Positions 50,953-63,845 of a DNA stretch of 64,000 nucleotides are shown here, in pieces. This DNA is from Ichthyophthirius multifiliis. Its lineage: Eukaryota > Ciliophora > Oligohymenophorea > Hymenostomatida. The DNA lies in assembly GCF_000220395.1 (NCBI RefSeq), contig NW_004086713.1, positions 124,001-188,000 of the forward strand. The letters are read 5' to 3'. The notes beneath the pieces are model-generated. The model worked only from the letters and a program-made list of their open reading frames with translations, did no database searches and had not been told where the DNA came from. Positions within the stretch are counted from its first letter, which is position 1; every line of letters begins with the position of its first letter. A program made the position numbers and the translations under genes.

Positions 50953-53239
50953 TCATTAATTATCTTATTCATTATCATTATCACTTTCCATAACTTTAAA
51001 ACTACTTTAGAAAAACACAGTATCTTATTTAATAAAGTTTGATCTTTTAACTTTAAGTAATTCATTTCTTTCTTTTTCTAATCTATCTTTAGTACTATGT
51101 ATTAATTAAACCATAATAGCTGAGAGAAGCGCGAAAATTCCAAAATGAATAATATAAATCAATATAATTAACATCTATAATAAAAATAAATTATTTTAAA
51201 ATTAACTTTTTTTCTTTTTACAGATTAGGTTTTTAATGAAAAAATTAATTATCTTACTAAAGGAGGCAAATCATTTTAATATAACTGTTTTAATTCTGGT
51301 ATAAAACTAGAAACTTGTATATTATAATTTTATAAATTAAACATTTATTTTCAATTATATATTTACATAGGCTGCATTTTATGATAGATGATAGACTAAA
51401 AATAAAACTATCATACATTGGTAAAACCCCATCAGAAAACATCATTATACATAATGCACCTACAGCATTAACAGAAAATATTATGAATGATATAACCCAT
51501 GAGCTTTTGACAAACATTGTTAATATTTCCGAATAAACTTAGATTTAATAACTCCATTTAACAATATATTTCGTAAAAGAAGTAAAAAGTAATAATATAT
51601 TTACAGCAGTAAAATAATTAATCAACTTATCTTATTATATATATTTATCCAAATATATATATTCTTTTGATGTTAAATCTATTTTTTATTTTTCTGCTTT
51701 AATATTATCGCTTATACCTCCTTATACTATAATCAGTATTAAAGATATAATATCTAAACAAAAAAATAAATATAAAACAAAAAAATATATTTAAGAAATA
51801 TACTTAAAATATCAAAAATAGTCGGCCTTTTAATAAGTATAATAACTTTTCTAAAATCAAAAATAAAATAAACTGAATCTGTAAATTACGGCAAAGTTAA
51901 TTTATTTAATTCTAATTCCATATTTGCTTTAGGATCGTTTTTATAGTTTTCTCCATATCTTCTTTTAATATCTAATTCAAAATAAGCATTTTTATTCATA
52001 ATATCCTTTATTTCTTTTTATTTTTATTTAAAACGCAAAATTCTTGCATTTTTTGTTTTCGCGCCGAAAATTCCTATATATTCAAATGCCGCGAAAAAAA
52101 GCAACAAACCAGCAATAGTATTAATAATTAAAGACAATATATCATCTTTTTCTGATTACTATTTTAAAGAAATTGAATTTGTGTATATATCAGTAGTCAA
52201 CATAAATGAATCCGAATAAATTTATCTTATAATAATTTTGTTTTAATATATTATTTAACTAGGGGCATTATAAGCATTTACAATTATTTATATTTAAGAT
52301 GTTTAATAATCTATCCATTTATCACTTTTTTTTCATTGTTAAAAAAAAAAAAAATTATTTAACAAAATACTTAATTAATCCAGCTATTTATGATATGATT
52401 TCTCCATCTATACCTGGAAGATCGATATAATATCCTGAAAGATCTTGGTTTTCTTAATTTTCTTTATAAATAAAATGTTCAGGAGCTTTTCCTTATCCTT
52501 TCCAATATGTCTCTGTATCTATTACTCCAAAATCTATACATTTAAAGTATTTTTCAAAGACTTATTTATGTACTTCATTATATATTTGACAAGAAGGATT
52601 GATTTTGAATCTTTATTAAATAATTCTACCTACCAAATTTGCATTTCTTTAATATTTTTTCGGTTTACAATTGTCTTAAATTTTTTAATTTTTACAAATT
52701 CTCTTGTTATCTAAATTTTTATTTTTATATTTAACTATAAAAAATAAATTAAATACAATCATCTTCTTAATTTGTCATTCCATAATAAGCAAAATAAATA
52801 TTTCTTATATCTTAGTGATCACTTGAAATTAATGAATAATCTATTATATATTTCTTTATTAAACTTTTTTATTAAAATCTAAATGGAAATTAGGTAAATT
52901 CTAAAAAATTAAATTAACATTTTATAGAGTATTGTTGCTTATACTTTTTTATAAAAAAAAATTAAACAAAAAATAATATATATTTGTAATTTTTTAACTT
53001 ATATTTATCTATTCTGTCATCGTTATCAAATTTATATACAACAAATAAAGCAATTAGAATAAAAACAATTAGATTTTCAAAAAATGATTTTATATATTCG
53101 AAACATTTTGCAATGTTTAAATCATTGTTTTTTTTATTTTTATTTTTCTTTCCCTTTAAATTTAATTTTAAATCTTCCTCATTAAATATATTTTATTCAA
53201 GTAACTATATATAATTTATATATAATTTATATATATATA

Positions 53240-53274
<35 letters not shown>

Positions 53275-54290
53275 ATATGTACTCCTTATTATTCATTTTA
53301 CTCATTTATAATTTCTGTTTCTTATGCTTCATTATTTTTAGCAATATCACGACTAATTTTTTTATTTAATATAATAAAATAAAATATTTTTATAAATAAT
53401 TATAAAAGTTATTATATTTATTAATATATTAACAAAATATTATTAATTTTTAAAGGTTATTTTTTTAATGAATAAAAAAATTTATACTTTATTTTTATAT
53501 GAAGCACTGGTGTATAATTTTTTATTGCTCGAAAAATTGGTGGATAAAGAGATTTTTGTATTTCCATTTAATCAATTAATACGTTTCCACTTTCATCTAT
53601 AAAAATAAGCGAGTCTTCTTATATACCATAGTTCTAACAAAGATACTTTTTTAATTATTCAAAAGTTTTAGTTTTATTAATATTTATAGGAAGATCTGAC
53701 TCCTATCCATTTTAATTTATTTTAATTATAAAATTGTATTCTTAATTATAATCCCCATTTTTTAAAGCTAAATTTAAATTGATTATATTATTATTTTCAT
53801 TATTATTATCTTTAAATTAATTTTTATTAGAAAAAATAAAAGATTAATTTACTTTTTTTGTTTTCTTGTTATTTTTCATTTATCAATTTTAATTTATTTT
53901 CTATAGGTTAAATCATATGCTAAATTTTATTGTTTTAAATTCTACAATCTTTATAAAAGCATTTTAGAATTTTTCTAACTCTTTCTTCAATCATTTTTAG
54001 TTGTTTGGCGTCTGAACTTCCATGCTATTATTTAATTTGTTAAATACTCAATGTTATTTATTTTAATTTTGTTTCTTTTTCTTCTATACGCTAGATTTTT
54101 AAGAAAATAAATATACATTATTTTAAAAACTTACATTCTAAAGCATTTTTATTTATTAAGTATAAATAGTATTTATTTTATCAAGTTTCATTATTTCTTA
54201 ATTAAATTCATTTAATTTTTCCTATGTTTTTCTCCTTTCTTGCTCTGCACTATCTAACTCTTTCTGTATAACCTGATTATTACGAATCAT
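50953..54290 (-). CDS. polycystin (PKD2/TRPP)-type cation channel with long cytosolic N-terminus, many exons
   Basis: Starts ATG 54290, ends TGA 50955-50953; probably 900-1000 aa. Clear early exons: 54290-54135, 54090-53853, 53809-53488, 53352-53283 and one starting at 53204. N-terminal part: coiled coil (LDSAEQERRKTQEKLNEFNQ), then a compact region EQLKKYLCQNYGIQEDSLIF with IDESGNVLID that looks ubiquitin-like. TM1 is ENLIVFILIALFVVYKF. The extracellular polycystin (TOP) domain shows ETYWKGQG, LSGYYIDLPGIDGE, KWIDYQTSQIQIIVNAYN and YKINLFGFIYVDYQ. Then come TM2 GLLLFFAAFEYIGIFG and TM3-TM6 including AVNILFIVFTSFTKYIVKW, WVISFIIFSVNAVGALCIMM, a pore-region exon around 51430-51360, and LIILIYIIHFGIFALLSAIM. 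The C-tail is short and acidic. Ciliate PKD channels act in cilia. A one-base deficit probably lies at T6 52865-52870; intron 53205-53282 carries a TA repeat. Later exon borders were not all fixed. Confidence 0.75.
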
Positions 54291-55327
54291 TATAGAAACA
54301 AGAATTATTATTTTAAAAAATAAAATTATTTTTGTTATATAATAAAGTCAATTATAAAATAAATCAAATCAATCTAAAAAAAAAAAAAAAAAGATTTAAT
54401 GTTTATAAATAAATTTTTAATTTTATTTTTTATAAGCACAAATAATGTATAATTAGGCTTAATAGTTAATAAAAATAATATAATTTATTTTTGTTTGATT
54501 TAATTTATTACACGAATATCAATAAATTAAGATCAAATTACATATCAATAAATTACTTTATAATTAAATTTTAAATATTAGAATTATTTATAATTTTAGT
54601 AGTATATTTGATATTTATTTTAATAAAATTATAAAAATATTACAATTATGTTTTTAAAATCGAAATTTTATATTTTTTTTGGAAAACTTTAATACATTAA
54701 AAGAATTTATATTAATAAAAAGAAAATATGTGAGAAATTAAATAGGAATTTTTTAATTTTAATATTATAATAATATAATAACTAGCAAAATAAACTTGAT
54801 ATTTTTAGATAAGTAAAATAATAAATAAAGCAAACCAAAATTTAATTTTTCTATATTATAATATTAGATATATTTTATCATTTATGCAAATAAAAATATA
54901 ACATAATTAAAAAAACTTAATGTAGAAAGATAAATTGAAATTTATATAAATGAATATTATAACTATATGTATTCAAATTATATTTTTTTATGATTATAAT
55001 TAATTATTTTAAATAAATAATTCATTTGTTTTAGTCAAATTAAAACTATATATTATTAATTATATACTTTTTGTTATTTAAAAATATTATTTAATTAAAT
55101 ATGTACCTATTTATTTATTAATAAATTTTAATCTAATAATTTAAAAAAAAATATAAAACACCAGAAAAATATAAATATATTTTATATATAAAATAATAAA
55201 ATTTAAAATATAATATATAGATATATAAATTTATAAGCTATTCAATATATTTAACTAATATTACAAAAAAAAATTATATTAATAATTGAAAAATAATACA
55301 TAAAAAACTTTATTTTTAAAATAATAA
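54291..55327. other. A/T intergenic region
   Basis: Divergent spacer of about 1 kb; contains an A16-type run near 54376-54392. No coding frame, RNA or repeat array recognised. Confidence 0.55.
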
Positions 55328-57538
55328 ATGAACTTCTTATAGTAAGGAAGACAAATAATCAATAATAATAGCATTTTAAATACAGCCAATAACAACTAAA
55401 TTTAAAATTAAATAAATTTAATAAATGTTGATATATATTAATAATTAAACGAGAATGCAATACGTGAATAAATTCGTTTCCTTCGAAATAATACAGAAGG
55501 CGTAAACTAAGTAAGGTTTAACAGTACGAATTATTTAAGAGAACTTATTCATGCTTCCCCTTCGATTTAAATTAATTCTAATATAACTAGTAATCATACT
55601 CTCTAAAACTAAGTAGGATTAACAACAATTTCAAACTTATAAAATCAAATAAATGAAAATGAATAGAATAAATAGGAAGAAGATGAAATATATGAAGAAG
55701 ATTCTTCTTTTTTAGAAGAAGAAGAAGAAGAAAGTAATTAGTGTTCAATTATGTAAGATTAAATAAGGTAAAATGTAAAAGAATAGTATAAAAATTCTGT
55801 ATATAATTAATTGGATTAATGTTTTTCATCCTAATCATCTTTCAGTAATTTGCTTAGTAATTATTGTTATAAGTTTAATAGGTTAAGGGTATAAACGGCT
55901 CCTGCAAGACCTTTAAGTGATATAGAGGAGTTCAAAAGAAGCTATATATTTATGATTTTGGAATAAAATATTATTTTAAATTAAAGGCTTTTATAAACTG
56001 ATTATTAAAAATTTGACCTTGACTCAATTATCGGATAAAAAATTTTCAAAAAATATCTCAAGAATATTTAAAAATTAATAAAGGTAAAATAATTTATTAT
56101 TTACATATATTTTTTTTTTTTTTTTCGTTAATAATATAATTATTTTTTTTATATTAAAAAGGTTCTTAAATGTTAAAAAGGTTCGAGAAAATACAGAAGT
56201 GATTTTTCAAAAGCTTATAGAATATTATTTAAGGAAGGTGAATTAAATTATTTAACTGAAATATTTGATAGTGCATAAGAAGGTGTTTATATAAATATTT
56301 TTATTTTATTTCTTAAATATATATAAAAAAAGGTTTCCCTTATTTATATGTAAATGGCGAAAAATTTGTATTTACAGAATAAGTAATAGAATTAGGCCGC
56401 TAGTTAATGCAAAGTTTTTTAAAAATGTAAAATACAATAAAATTTACTTATTTAAAAATATGTTAAAATGTCCAAGAATAAACATGTGAGGAATTAAAAA
56501 TATATTTAAAATAAAGTCTTGAAATATTTGATAATAATTGGGCTTAATTTGAGAAACAATATATAAATGAATTAATAATTATTGAAGCTAAATCAAGAAA
56601 ATATATATAAGATGCTATAGATATATAATAGAAATTATAAGAAATCGAATAAAAGGAGAAATTTAAAGGTAAATACTTCATTTAAAACGAAGAATATATA
56701 AAACTTTAAAAATAATTATGTAAATAAATTTCGTTAATAAATTCTATAGCTAATATGGAAGGAAAAGGAAGGGATGATTTAGATTTCGAAATTTTATAAG
56801 AAGCAGAAAATGTTTTAAAAAAAATCACAAATGAATAATCGCTTGCGGTTAGAAGTTTGGCTGAAAAAATTAAATAATGCTTTTAAAATTTAAGGGAAAT
56901 ATTTATAAAGTATTAAGAAAGTATAGATACTCTTGATCCTTAATTAAAAAATAATACTGATCTAGTAGAAGCTTTATATCAATATGAAGTTTCTTGGGAA
57001 AAAGGTATTTTTTTGTTGATTAATTTAGATAAATATGTTTATTTTTTTGTTAAATATAGGTAAAAACTATTTTCTTGATGCATAAAAAACTAGTTTTTTA
57101 ATATAATTTACTCATATAATAGAAGCTACAAGTTGTAAATATAAAGAATTTAAAGAATAACTTGAATTTAGAGATGCTGATATGTTTCTTAATATTCCAT
57201 GTTTATTGGTTTTAAAATTATTAGAAAAAGAAGATAAAAATATTTGCAATTATTTTTTACCTTAAATATTTTATAAAGACCATAAACTTAATTCAATTTA
57301 TAAATAATTAGATTAAGAATATTAAGAATGGAAGAAATAATTTAAAAAAAACTACTTTTATTATAATTTTTTAGAAAAAAAATTACTTAATATTAAAATT
57401 AATGAATATGATAAAATAGTTGTTGGAAATCTTTCTTAGGCTGATAAAATTGTACATAAAATTAAATAATTAGCTATTGAAATTTAAAGAAATATTCCTG
57501 TTGAATGGAATAATTTTTTAGATGTTTCTTTAAATTGA
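55328..57538 (+). CDS. uncharacterised, probably ciliate-specific helical protein, four exons
   Basis: No known family. Exons 55328-56083, 56162-56282, 56333-57004 and 57060-57538 give 675 aa with clean phases (0,1,1). Residues 1-~150 are disordered, N/Q/S-rich. An acidic patch EEDEIYEEDSSFLEEEEEEE lies near residue 125-135. From ~215 on it is mostly helical: FPYLYVNGEKFVFTEQVIEL opens a well-ordered region, followed by a coiled segment QDAIDIQQKLQEIEQKEK, ENVLKKITNEQSLAVRSLAE, and a C-terminal block with DADMFLNIPCLLVLKLLEKE, then KNICNYFLPQIF and VVGNLSQADKIVHKIKQLA. The IPCLLVLKLLExxDxxICxxFLPQ motif reads like a conserved family hallmark. No membrane segment or catalytic motif. Same strand and ~400 bases upstream of the kelch gene, with no sign of co-transcription. 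Confidence 0.78.
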
Positions 57539-57938
57539 TTTTTTTTTTATTAATTAATAAATAATACATATTATGTTTTAAATTTTTATCTTATAAATAC
57601 ATTTTTTTAAATCAAGTTTCAATATATATATATTTTTTTTTAAAAAAAAAGAATGATTTTTATAACTTCTTTGAAATTTTATATTTAATGTAAATAAAAT
57701 TTATGTGTTTTTTATACAATAAACAATAATAAATTACAACAAAAAAGTTAATTTTATTTTTATTTTTATATTTTTATATTTTTTTTAATTTAAAAAAATA
57801 AAAAAACTAATTTTTAAATTTTAAAAAAAAAAAAAAAAAGAAAGAAATTATAAAAAATAAAAATCAAATAAACTTTAGCATATATAAAAACAAATATACA
57901 AATTATAGACAAAAAGTAAAATAACCAAAAAGAGTAAA
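57539..57938. other. A/T spacer upstream of the kelch gene
   Basis: Only homopolymer-rich A/T, including an A16 run near 57824-57839. Apparent minus-strand frames overlapping 57814-58099 are shadows of the kelch exon plus this spacer. Confidence 0.55.
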
Positions 57939-60542
57939 ATGATAGAACAAATATAAATGTCCGGAGAAATTCCACAACCTCGTTTTGGACACACAACAAC
58001 ATAAATAAACCGTACAACAGTAATATTATTTGGCGGTGCAACTGGAGATACAGGCAAATATAGTATTACAGGCGATTTATTTTCATGTGACATAACCATC
58101 CGATATTGGAAGCGTTTAAATCCTTCAGGAGTTCCTCCCTCTAACCGTGCTGCTCATTGTTCTGCATCAATTGATAATAACAATAAATTAGTTATTTTTG
58201 GTGGAGCAGTTGGAGGTAAATACATATACATATATATATTTTTATTAAAAAAAAAATTGAATAAAAGGTGGTGGATTAGCAGATGATAATTTATATGTTT
58301 TGGATTTAGCATAAGGGGATAATAAAACTACTTGGATAAATATTCCAATTGTAGGAACTACACCAGGTCGTAGATATGGTCATACGATGATTTTTGTAAA
58401 ACCTTTTTTGGTTGTTTATGGAGGAAATACAGGTTCGGAGGCTGTAAATGATGTATGGGCGTTAAATTTAGAAAAATCGCCATATAGTTGGTTTAAATTG
58501 GAATGTAATGGGGAATTTCCGGTTGTTAGAGTATATCATTCAGCTGCTTTATGCTCTTCAGGCGCCGCAAACGGTATGATGGTAATTTTCGGAGGAAGGA
58601 CTTCCGACTAATCTGCTCTTAATGATAGTTGGGGTCTCCGAAGACACCGAGATGGCAGATGGGATTGGGTAAAAGCTCCATACAAAGTCAATTCAGAGCT
58701 CCCTATTCATCGATACTAGCACAACACAATTTTTTAAGGAGCTCTAATGTTAGTAATAGGAGGAAGAAGTAACCAAATAAACGATAATATTCCTTTAGAA
58801 ATATACGATACAGAAACTAGTGATTGGTATAAATTTGCGGCTGTAATGAGATTTAGACATTCAGTTTGGATTGTTTAAAATATGCTTTATATACATGGAG
58901 GTTTCGATTCTGAATAGCCAAATGTACCTACAGATTCTATATTAAGACTTGATTTAATGAAATTAGTTTAAATTTATCCGAATTTAAGTAAATAAATTGC
59001 AAAATATAGTAGTGTAGATTTAGGTTAATATTAGTAGAAAAATATTGGTTAATAAGGATTTTAATAATAATAATAATTTAGATAAGAAAAAATGGATACT
59101 GAACAGGAGTTTGATGGATTTTAGGGGAATACTTAATTATAATCGAAAATTAATAATATTGGGTAATAGTAGAAGGTTATTAGATTAGCTTAAGAGGCGA
59201 TTGTGGCGACTTGTTATGATCCAAATGACCCGAACGGTTAATAAGATTCTAATTCTATCAAAAAAATCTAAATTTAGAAACTATAAAAATAAGGAATTAA
59301 ATTATGTATTTTTATTATATTTTTATTTTTTTTATTTATAAATATATATATATAGCTACTAATGTTAGATATAATTAAGATAATTAAGATATAGCAAGTA
59401 AAAAGCTATATTATGAATCAATTTATTAGATTTTTTTGGAATAACTTTTACATCCTGATTAATACGAAAATGCAACATAATAAGATTATTTAAGTTATAT
59501 CAAAAAAGAATAAATTATTAAGTTATGTGATGAAGTTTAAAAAGTTTTTGAAAAAGAACCTATGGTGTTAAAAATAAGAGCCCCAATGAAAATATTTGGA
59601 AGTTTAAATGGTTAATTTTAAGATTTGATGCGTTTTTTTAACCATTTTGATTCTCCTTGTAATTACCAATTATTTGATGAAGATATAGATATTAATGATT
59701 ATTTATTTATGGGAAATTATTTAGGAAGAGGTACTATGTAAGTCGAAACAATTTTACTTTTATTTTCTTTAAAATTGAAATATTTTGATTAAATACATAT
59801 GATTAGAGGAAATATGGAAGATAAAAAAATTTCTAAAGCTTTTGGATTCGCTGACGAATGCCAAATGAAGTTCATGGAAGATGTAAATGATCCATATTCT
59901 GTTTTTTAGAGAATAAATCGTGTTTTCGAATATATGCCCCTTGCGGCAGTTTTGGAAGATACTGCTTTGTGTGTACATAGTGGAATAGGAAGTACTTTAA
60001 GGACTATAGATGAAATAGAATTAATTCCAAGGCCTTTGGAAGTTATATAAGACCCAAAAACTTATTAACATAAAATCGCTTTAGAAATTTTATGGAGTGA
60101 TCCATGTTTAAGTGAATCTGATTAAGAAAATAAATCACATGATATTTTTGGATTGAAAAATGTGCTTAAGTTTGGTTAAAAAAGAGTTTAAAAGTTTATG
60201 ACTGATAATAATATTAGCATTATTATTAGAACTAATGAGCCTGTAATGAAAGGTTTTGAGAGATTAAATAATAATATTATTACTATTTTTTCAAATACTA
60301 ATTATGCTGGAAGGTATTAAAATAATGCTTCAATACTATGCGTGGGGAAAACTATGAAAATATAACCAAAATCTATTTAGTCGAATATTAATTTCAATAG
60401 TAAGTATTCATGGCATGATTTGGAGTAGTTACTTGAAAGTAGAAAACAAAGTAAATATACATGTGGCTTGGTGGATTAGGAAGAAATTATTTTGAGGAAA
60501 AAATAAGCAACTCCGCCAAGGGATTTAAATGAAATAGGATGA
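57939..60542 (+). CDS. kelch-repeat protein with a degenerate PPP phosphatase domain (PPKL-type pseudophosphatase)
   Basis: 833 aa in three exons: 57939-58215, 58268-59305 and 59356-60542 (phases 1 and 1). Residues ~10-345 are a kelch propeller with repeated GG blades (PRFGHTTT...VILFGGATGD, KLVIFGGAVGG, PFLVVYGGNTGSE, MMVIFGGRTSD, MLVIGGRSNQ, LYIHGGFDSE). A Gln-rich linker (~345-460) follows, then a PP1-like fold. This is the architecture of plant BSU1/PPKL and alveolate kelch phosphatases. The catalytic motifs are all altered: GDxHG is GSLNG, GDxVDRG is GNYLGRG, GNHE is GNME, and RxHE is RTNE. The structural CVHSGIG, WSDP and NYAGRY remain. All metal-ligand Asp/His positions I can place are lost, so it is very probably inactive and may act as a scaffold or decoy. 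The frame is clean. Confidence 0.92.
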
Positions 60543-61035
60543 TTATGTTTATTAATCATTTTTTATTAACATTTTTCGTATTTGGAAATTAAAATAAATA
60601 TAATATTAGAATTTTTATATTTTTTTTTAAATATATATATTTATATTTATATTTATATATAATAATTAAATGTATTTTTTCTATTTAAAAATTATATTTG
60701 ATTTATGTACATTTTATAAATATTTTTTTATTTTTTAAATTAAATATTTATAAGAATATATATTAATTTAACTTTTATTTTTTTTCTTTTTATCTTAAAA
60801 ACAATTTTTTTTGTAAAAAATATTCTTTATAATTGTATTATAATAATAATAAATTGTCAATTTTTAATAATATATTAAAAATAATTATTTCAGAATTTTA
60901 TAAAGTAAAAAAAATAGAAAAATTTTTTAATATTATAAAATATCATCTATTCTTAATATTATTTTTAAATAGAAATATAATTATATAAAATATTTATTTC
61001 AAAAAACATAAAAAAAATAAACAATAAAGCTAAAA
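60543..61035. other. A/T intergenic region
   Basis: Spacer between two same-strand genes; featureless. Confidence 0.55.
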
Positions 61036-61737
61036 ATGGATGAATAAGATTGGATGCCTTTAGAGAGTAACCCAGACGTAATAAATGAGTTCATATAGAA
61101 ATTAGGATTTGATATATAAAAATATGCTTTTAATGATTTATATGATTTAGAAGAATAATCTCTCAAACAAAATAGTTCTAAAACATTAGCTGCCCTATTA
61201 ACATTTCCTGTTGACGAAAAAGTGAATTAATTTAATGAAAACGAGAAGAAAGAAATAATTAAAAAAGGTTAATTTATAAATCCTAAGTTATATTTTATGA
61301 AATAATATGCTGAAAATGCTTGCGGGACTATAGCCATATTTAACACTGTAATGAATTTAATTCAAGATGATCATTCTTTTATTTAAAAAGATTCCCTTTT
61401 TGATAAGTTCTATAAAGAAACAATTGGTTTAAATCCAGATGAACGTGGACATCATTTTAAATAATTAAAAGAATTGAAATAATAGCATGTTGAGGCTGTT
61501 TAAAATGGTGAAACTTAATACGATTATAATGATGATGTTTTTCATCATTTTGTTTGTTTGGTCTCTAAAAATGGGATTCTCTATGAACTTGATGGAATGA
61601 AAGAATTTCCTATAAATCACGGAAATACATCAAAAGATTCATTTTTAGTTGATGTTGCAAGGGTTTTTAATGAATTTGTTCAAAGAAGTGATGAATAAAT
61701 GAGTTATAATGTATTAGTATTATAAAAAAATGATTGA
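61036..61737 (+). CDS. ubiquitin C-terminal hydrolase, UCHL1/L3 type
   Basis: Cysteine protease removing small adducts from ubiquitin C-termini. Single exon, 233 aa, essentially the length of human UCHL3 (230). MPLESNPDVINEFIQKLGFD is the family N-terminus. ALLTFPVDEKV leads to the active-site segment FMKQYAENACGTIAIFNTV, holding the oxyanion Gln and nucleophile Cys. The catalytic His is in DDVFHHFVCLV and the Asp in LYELDGMKEFP. The crossover loop (DERGHHFKQLKELKQQ) is of ordinary size. The C-terminus RVFNEFVQRSDEQMSYNVLV matches the last helix and strand. All catalytic residues are present, so it should be active. No extra domain. Confidence 0.95.
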
Positions 61738-62025
61738 ATATTATTATTATTTTGGACAGTCTCAATTTTAAATATATATATTTTTTTAATTTAAATTCTT
61801 TTCATTAAAAACTTTTATTTATCAAAAAAAAAAATTACATATAATATATTTTTTTATATATTATAAATAACTTTTTGTGTTTTATTATAAAAGATTTATT
61901 AATTAAATACTAAAAAAATATTGTAAGACAAACTACAAAAATTTACACTATTATAAAAAATATAAATAAGATTTTTATAATTAGCTTAATTATTTAATTT
62001 AATTATTTATTAAAATATTTATAAA

Positions 62026-63845
62026 TCATTAAAATTTTACTTTATTTTTATAAACATTATGTATTATTAAGATTTCTTAGTTTTCATTAATTATCTTACT
62101 TAATTTATGATATTCTATTAAAAAGCTATTTTTATTTAAAACAAACTCAAATTTTTAAATAATTAAATTTATAAATTTATAAATTTAATAAGTAAGCTAG
62201 TTTTTAATAGGACATATTAAATTTAATTATTAATTATTAAATGTAATAATCTATTTTGCATTTATATAGCTCTATTAATTTACTAAATTTAGAATAGAAT
62301 TAATATTAAATTTTTTATATTTTTGAAAATTTATATATTAGTTATCCTTAAAAATATATTCTATTAATATATTTTACCATTATTAATTAATATCAAATAT
62401 TATATATTCAACTTAAAATAAGCTTAAAAATATTTAAAGTACAATACATAAGGATTAAGGAGGACTTTATTTAAAATTTATCTCTATATTTTTTAGATTT
62501 TAAAAAATAAAAAATATTTGTCGAATTTAAATATCTTCATTTTTTTCTAATTCATCTAAAAATAGTTAGTTATTTTGGTAAATTTCTTATTTTTACTTAA
62601 TGTATTTATTACAATCTGATAATTCTATTAGAAATTTATTCAACTTTTTTTTAAATTATTTACAAACTAATCTTATTTATAATAATTCATTTAATTTTAA
62701 AAATTTAAATATATAACTTTAAAATATTTCATTGGGCAACTAATAAAAAAAAAAATTTCTTTTAAAATCTTAAAAAAAGATGAAATTGCTTGGAATACCA
62801 TCTTAAATACTAAACTTATAAAAAGGTCCTTTATTATTATCAATAATAGGATGAATAATTTATAGATTTGGTAATGAATTCTTTTTAGTTATATTTATTT
62901 ATTTTTTAAAAAGGTTATTTTTTAAATTTTATTATTAATCATTTCTATTAGATAAATTTTTAATAAAAATTGAATTTTGAATATCATTTAATTTATTATT
63001 TGATTAATAGTTTTATTTTCCTTATCATAATTTATTTATAGATTTTGAAAAGTTAAATTTATTTTAGTTTTTTTCTCTTATGAACATTTAAGATTTACTT
63101 TACTATATTAAGTTTTATAAATTTTAGTAATTGCTATTGTAATGACTTTTTTATTAACTTTCAAATTATTAATCATGATTACCTAAACAACTATTTTAAA
63201 TACAAGTTAAGCTGATTTAAGGCGCTAAAGTTTTTTAAAAAGTATTTATATTTTTTTATTTTTTATTATTATAATTATTTGGAATAATATTAAAAGAATT
63301 TAAGTTATTATGTGTTGTAGTTTGATTATTCGTTTAGCTTTAATAAATATTTTAAAAAACCTAATTTGTAAAAATATTTTAATTTATTTTTACTGTTGTT
63401 TTATTTTCCATTTTTTTATTTAATTTTTTTTGTTTATTTTTTAATATTAAAGAAAGTAAAAAAAATTCATTTTTTATTTCTTAGTCTTTTTTTTAATTAT
63501 AGCTAATTTTTAGCTTTTTTATGGCGAATTTGTTTAACTATTACTAAAGTTATTTATTTCAAAATTTTAATATTAATTGATTGATAATTTTTATTAGTCT
63601 TTTTAGTTATTTTTATTTGTCTCAGTTAAATATTAATTTTAAGTTTAACCATTTATTTTATCAGTAAAATGAGTTAAATTATATGTTTGGTAATTTATTT
63701 TTTATTTATTTAAATATCTATATTAAAAATTAACAATAGAGTTCAAATCAATATTTTGATCTTCAAAGGTATTTAATTTGAATTTATTTAAATTTTATTT
63801 ATAACATAAATCATAATTTCTTGTTTTTTTTTTTTTGATTTACAT
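62026..63845 (-). CDS. F-box protein, two exons
   Basis: Likely substrate adaptor of an SCF ubiquitin ligase. Exons 63845-63099 and 63020-62026 encode about 580 aa. The first ~335 residues are disordered and rich in N, Q, S and K (NFSNSQTNSPQKSQKL, QSQTNNQTTTHNNL). The F-box follows at ~340-385: YQLPNEIFQSYIFKFLKLNE, then LLQIRLVCKQFKKKLNKF, which keeps the LP...I...L...L...VC..F core. The C-terminal ~190 residues are helical/LRR-like (LKNIEINF, VEYIIFDIN, AKQIITFNN) but without a clear named repeat. The 78-nt intron (63021-63098) is a multiple of three and contains an in-frame TGA, so retention would truncate the protein. One base is missing in the T8 run 63487-63494; with it all phases close. 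An internal ATG at 63411 is in frame but the upstream sequence is coding-like. Confidence 0.72.

Noticed and set aside
52445-52714. 89-codon plus-strand frame with membrane-like sequence
   Set aside because: Antisense of the polycystin extracellular domain exons (EVHKQVFEKYF, ETYWKGQG).
57814-58099. Two overlapping minus-strand frames
   Set aside because: Antisense to the first kelch exon and A/T spacer; hydrophobic look arises from T-rich DNA.
63021-63098. TGA readthrough/recoding in the F-box gene
   Set aside because: The TGA lies in a GT...AG intron whose removal keeps phase, so no recoding is needed.
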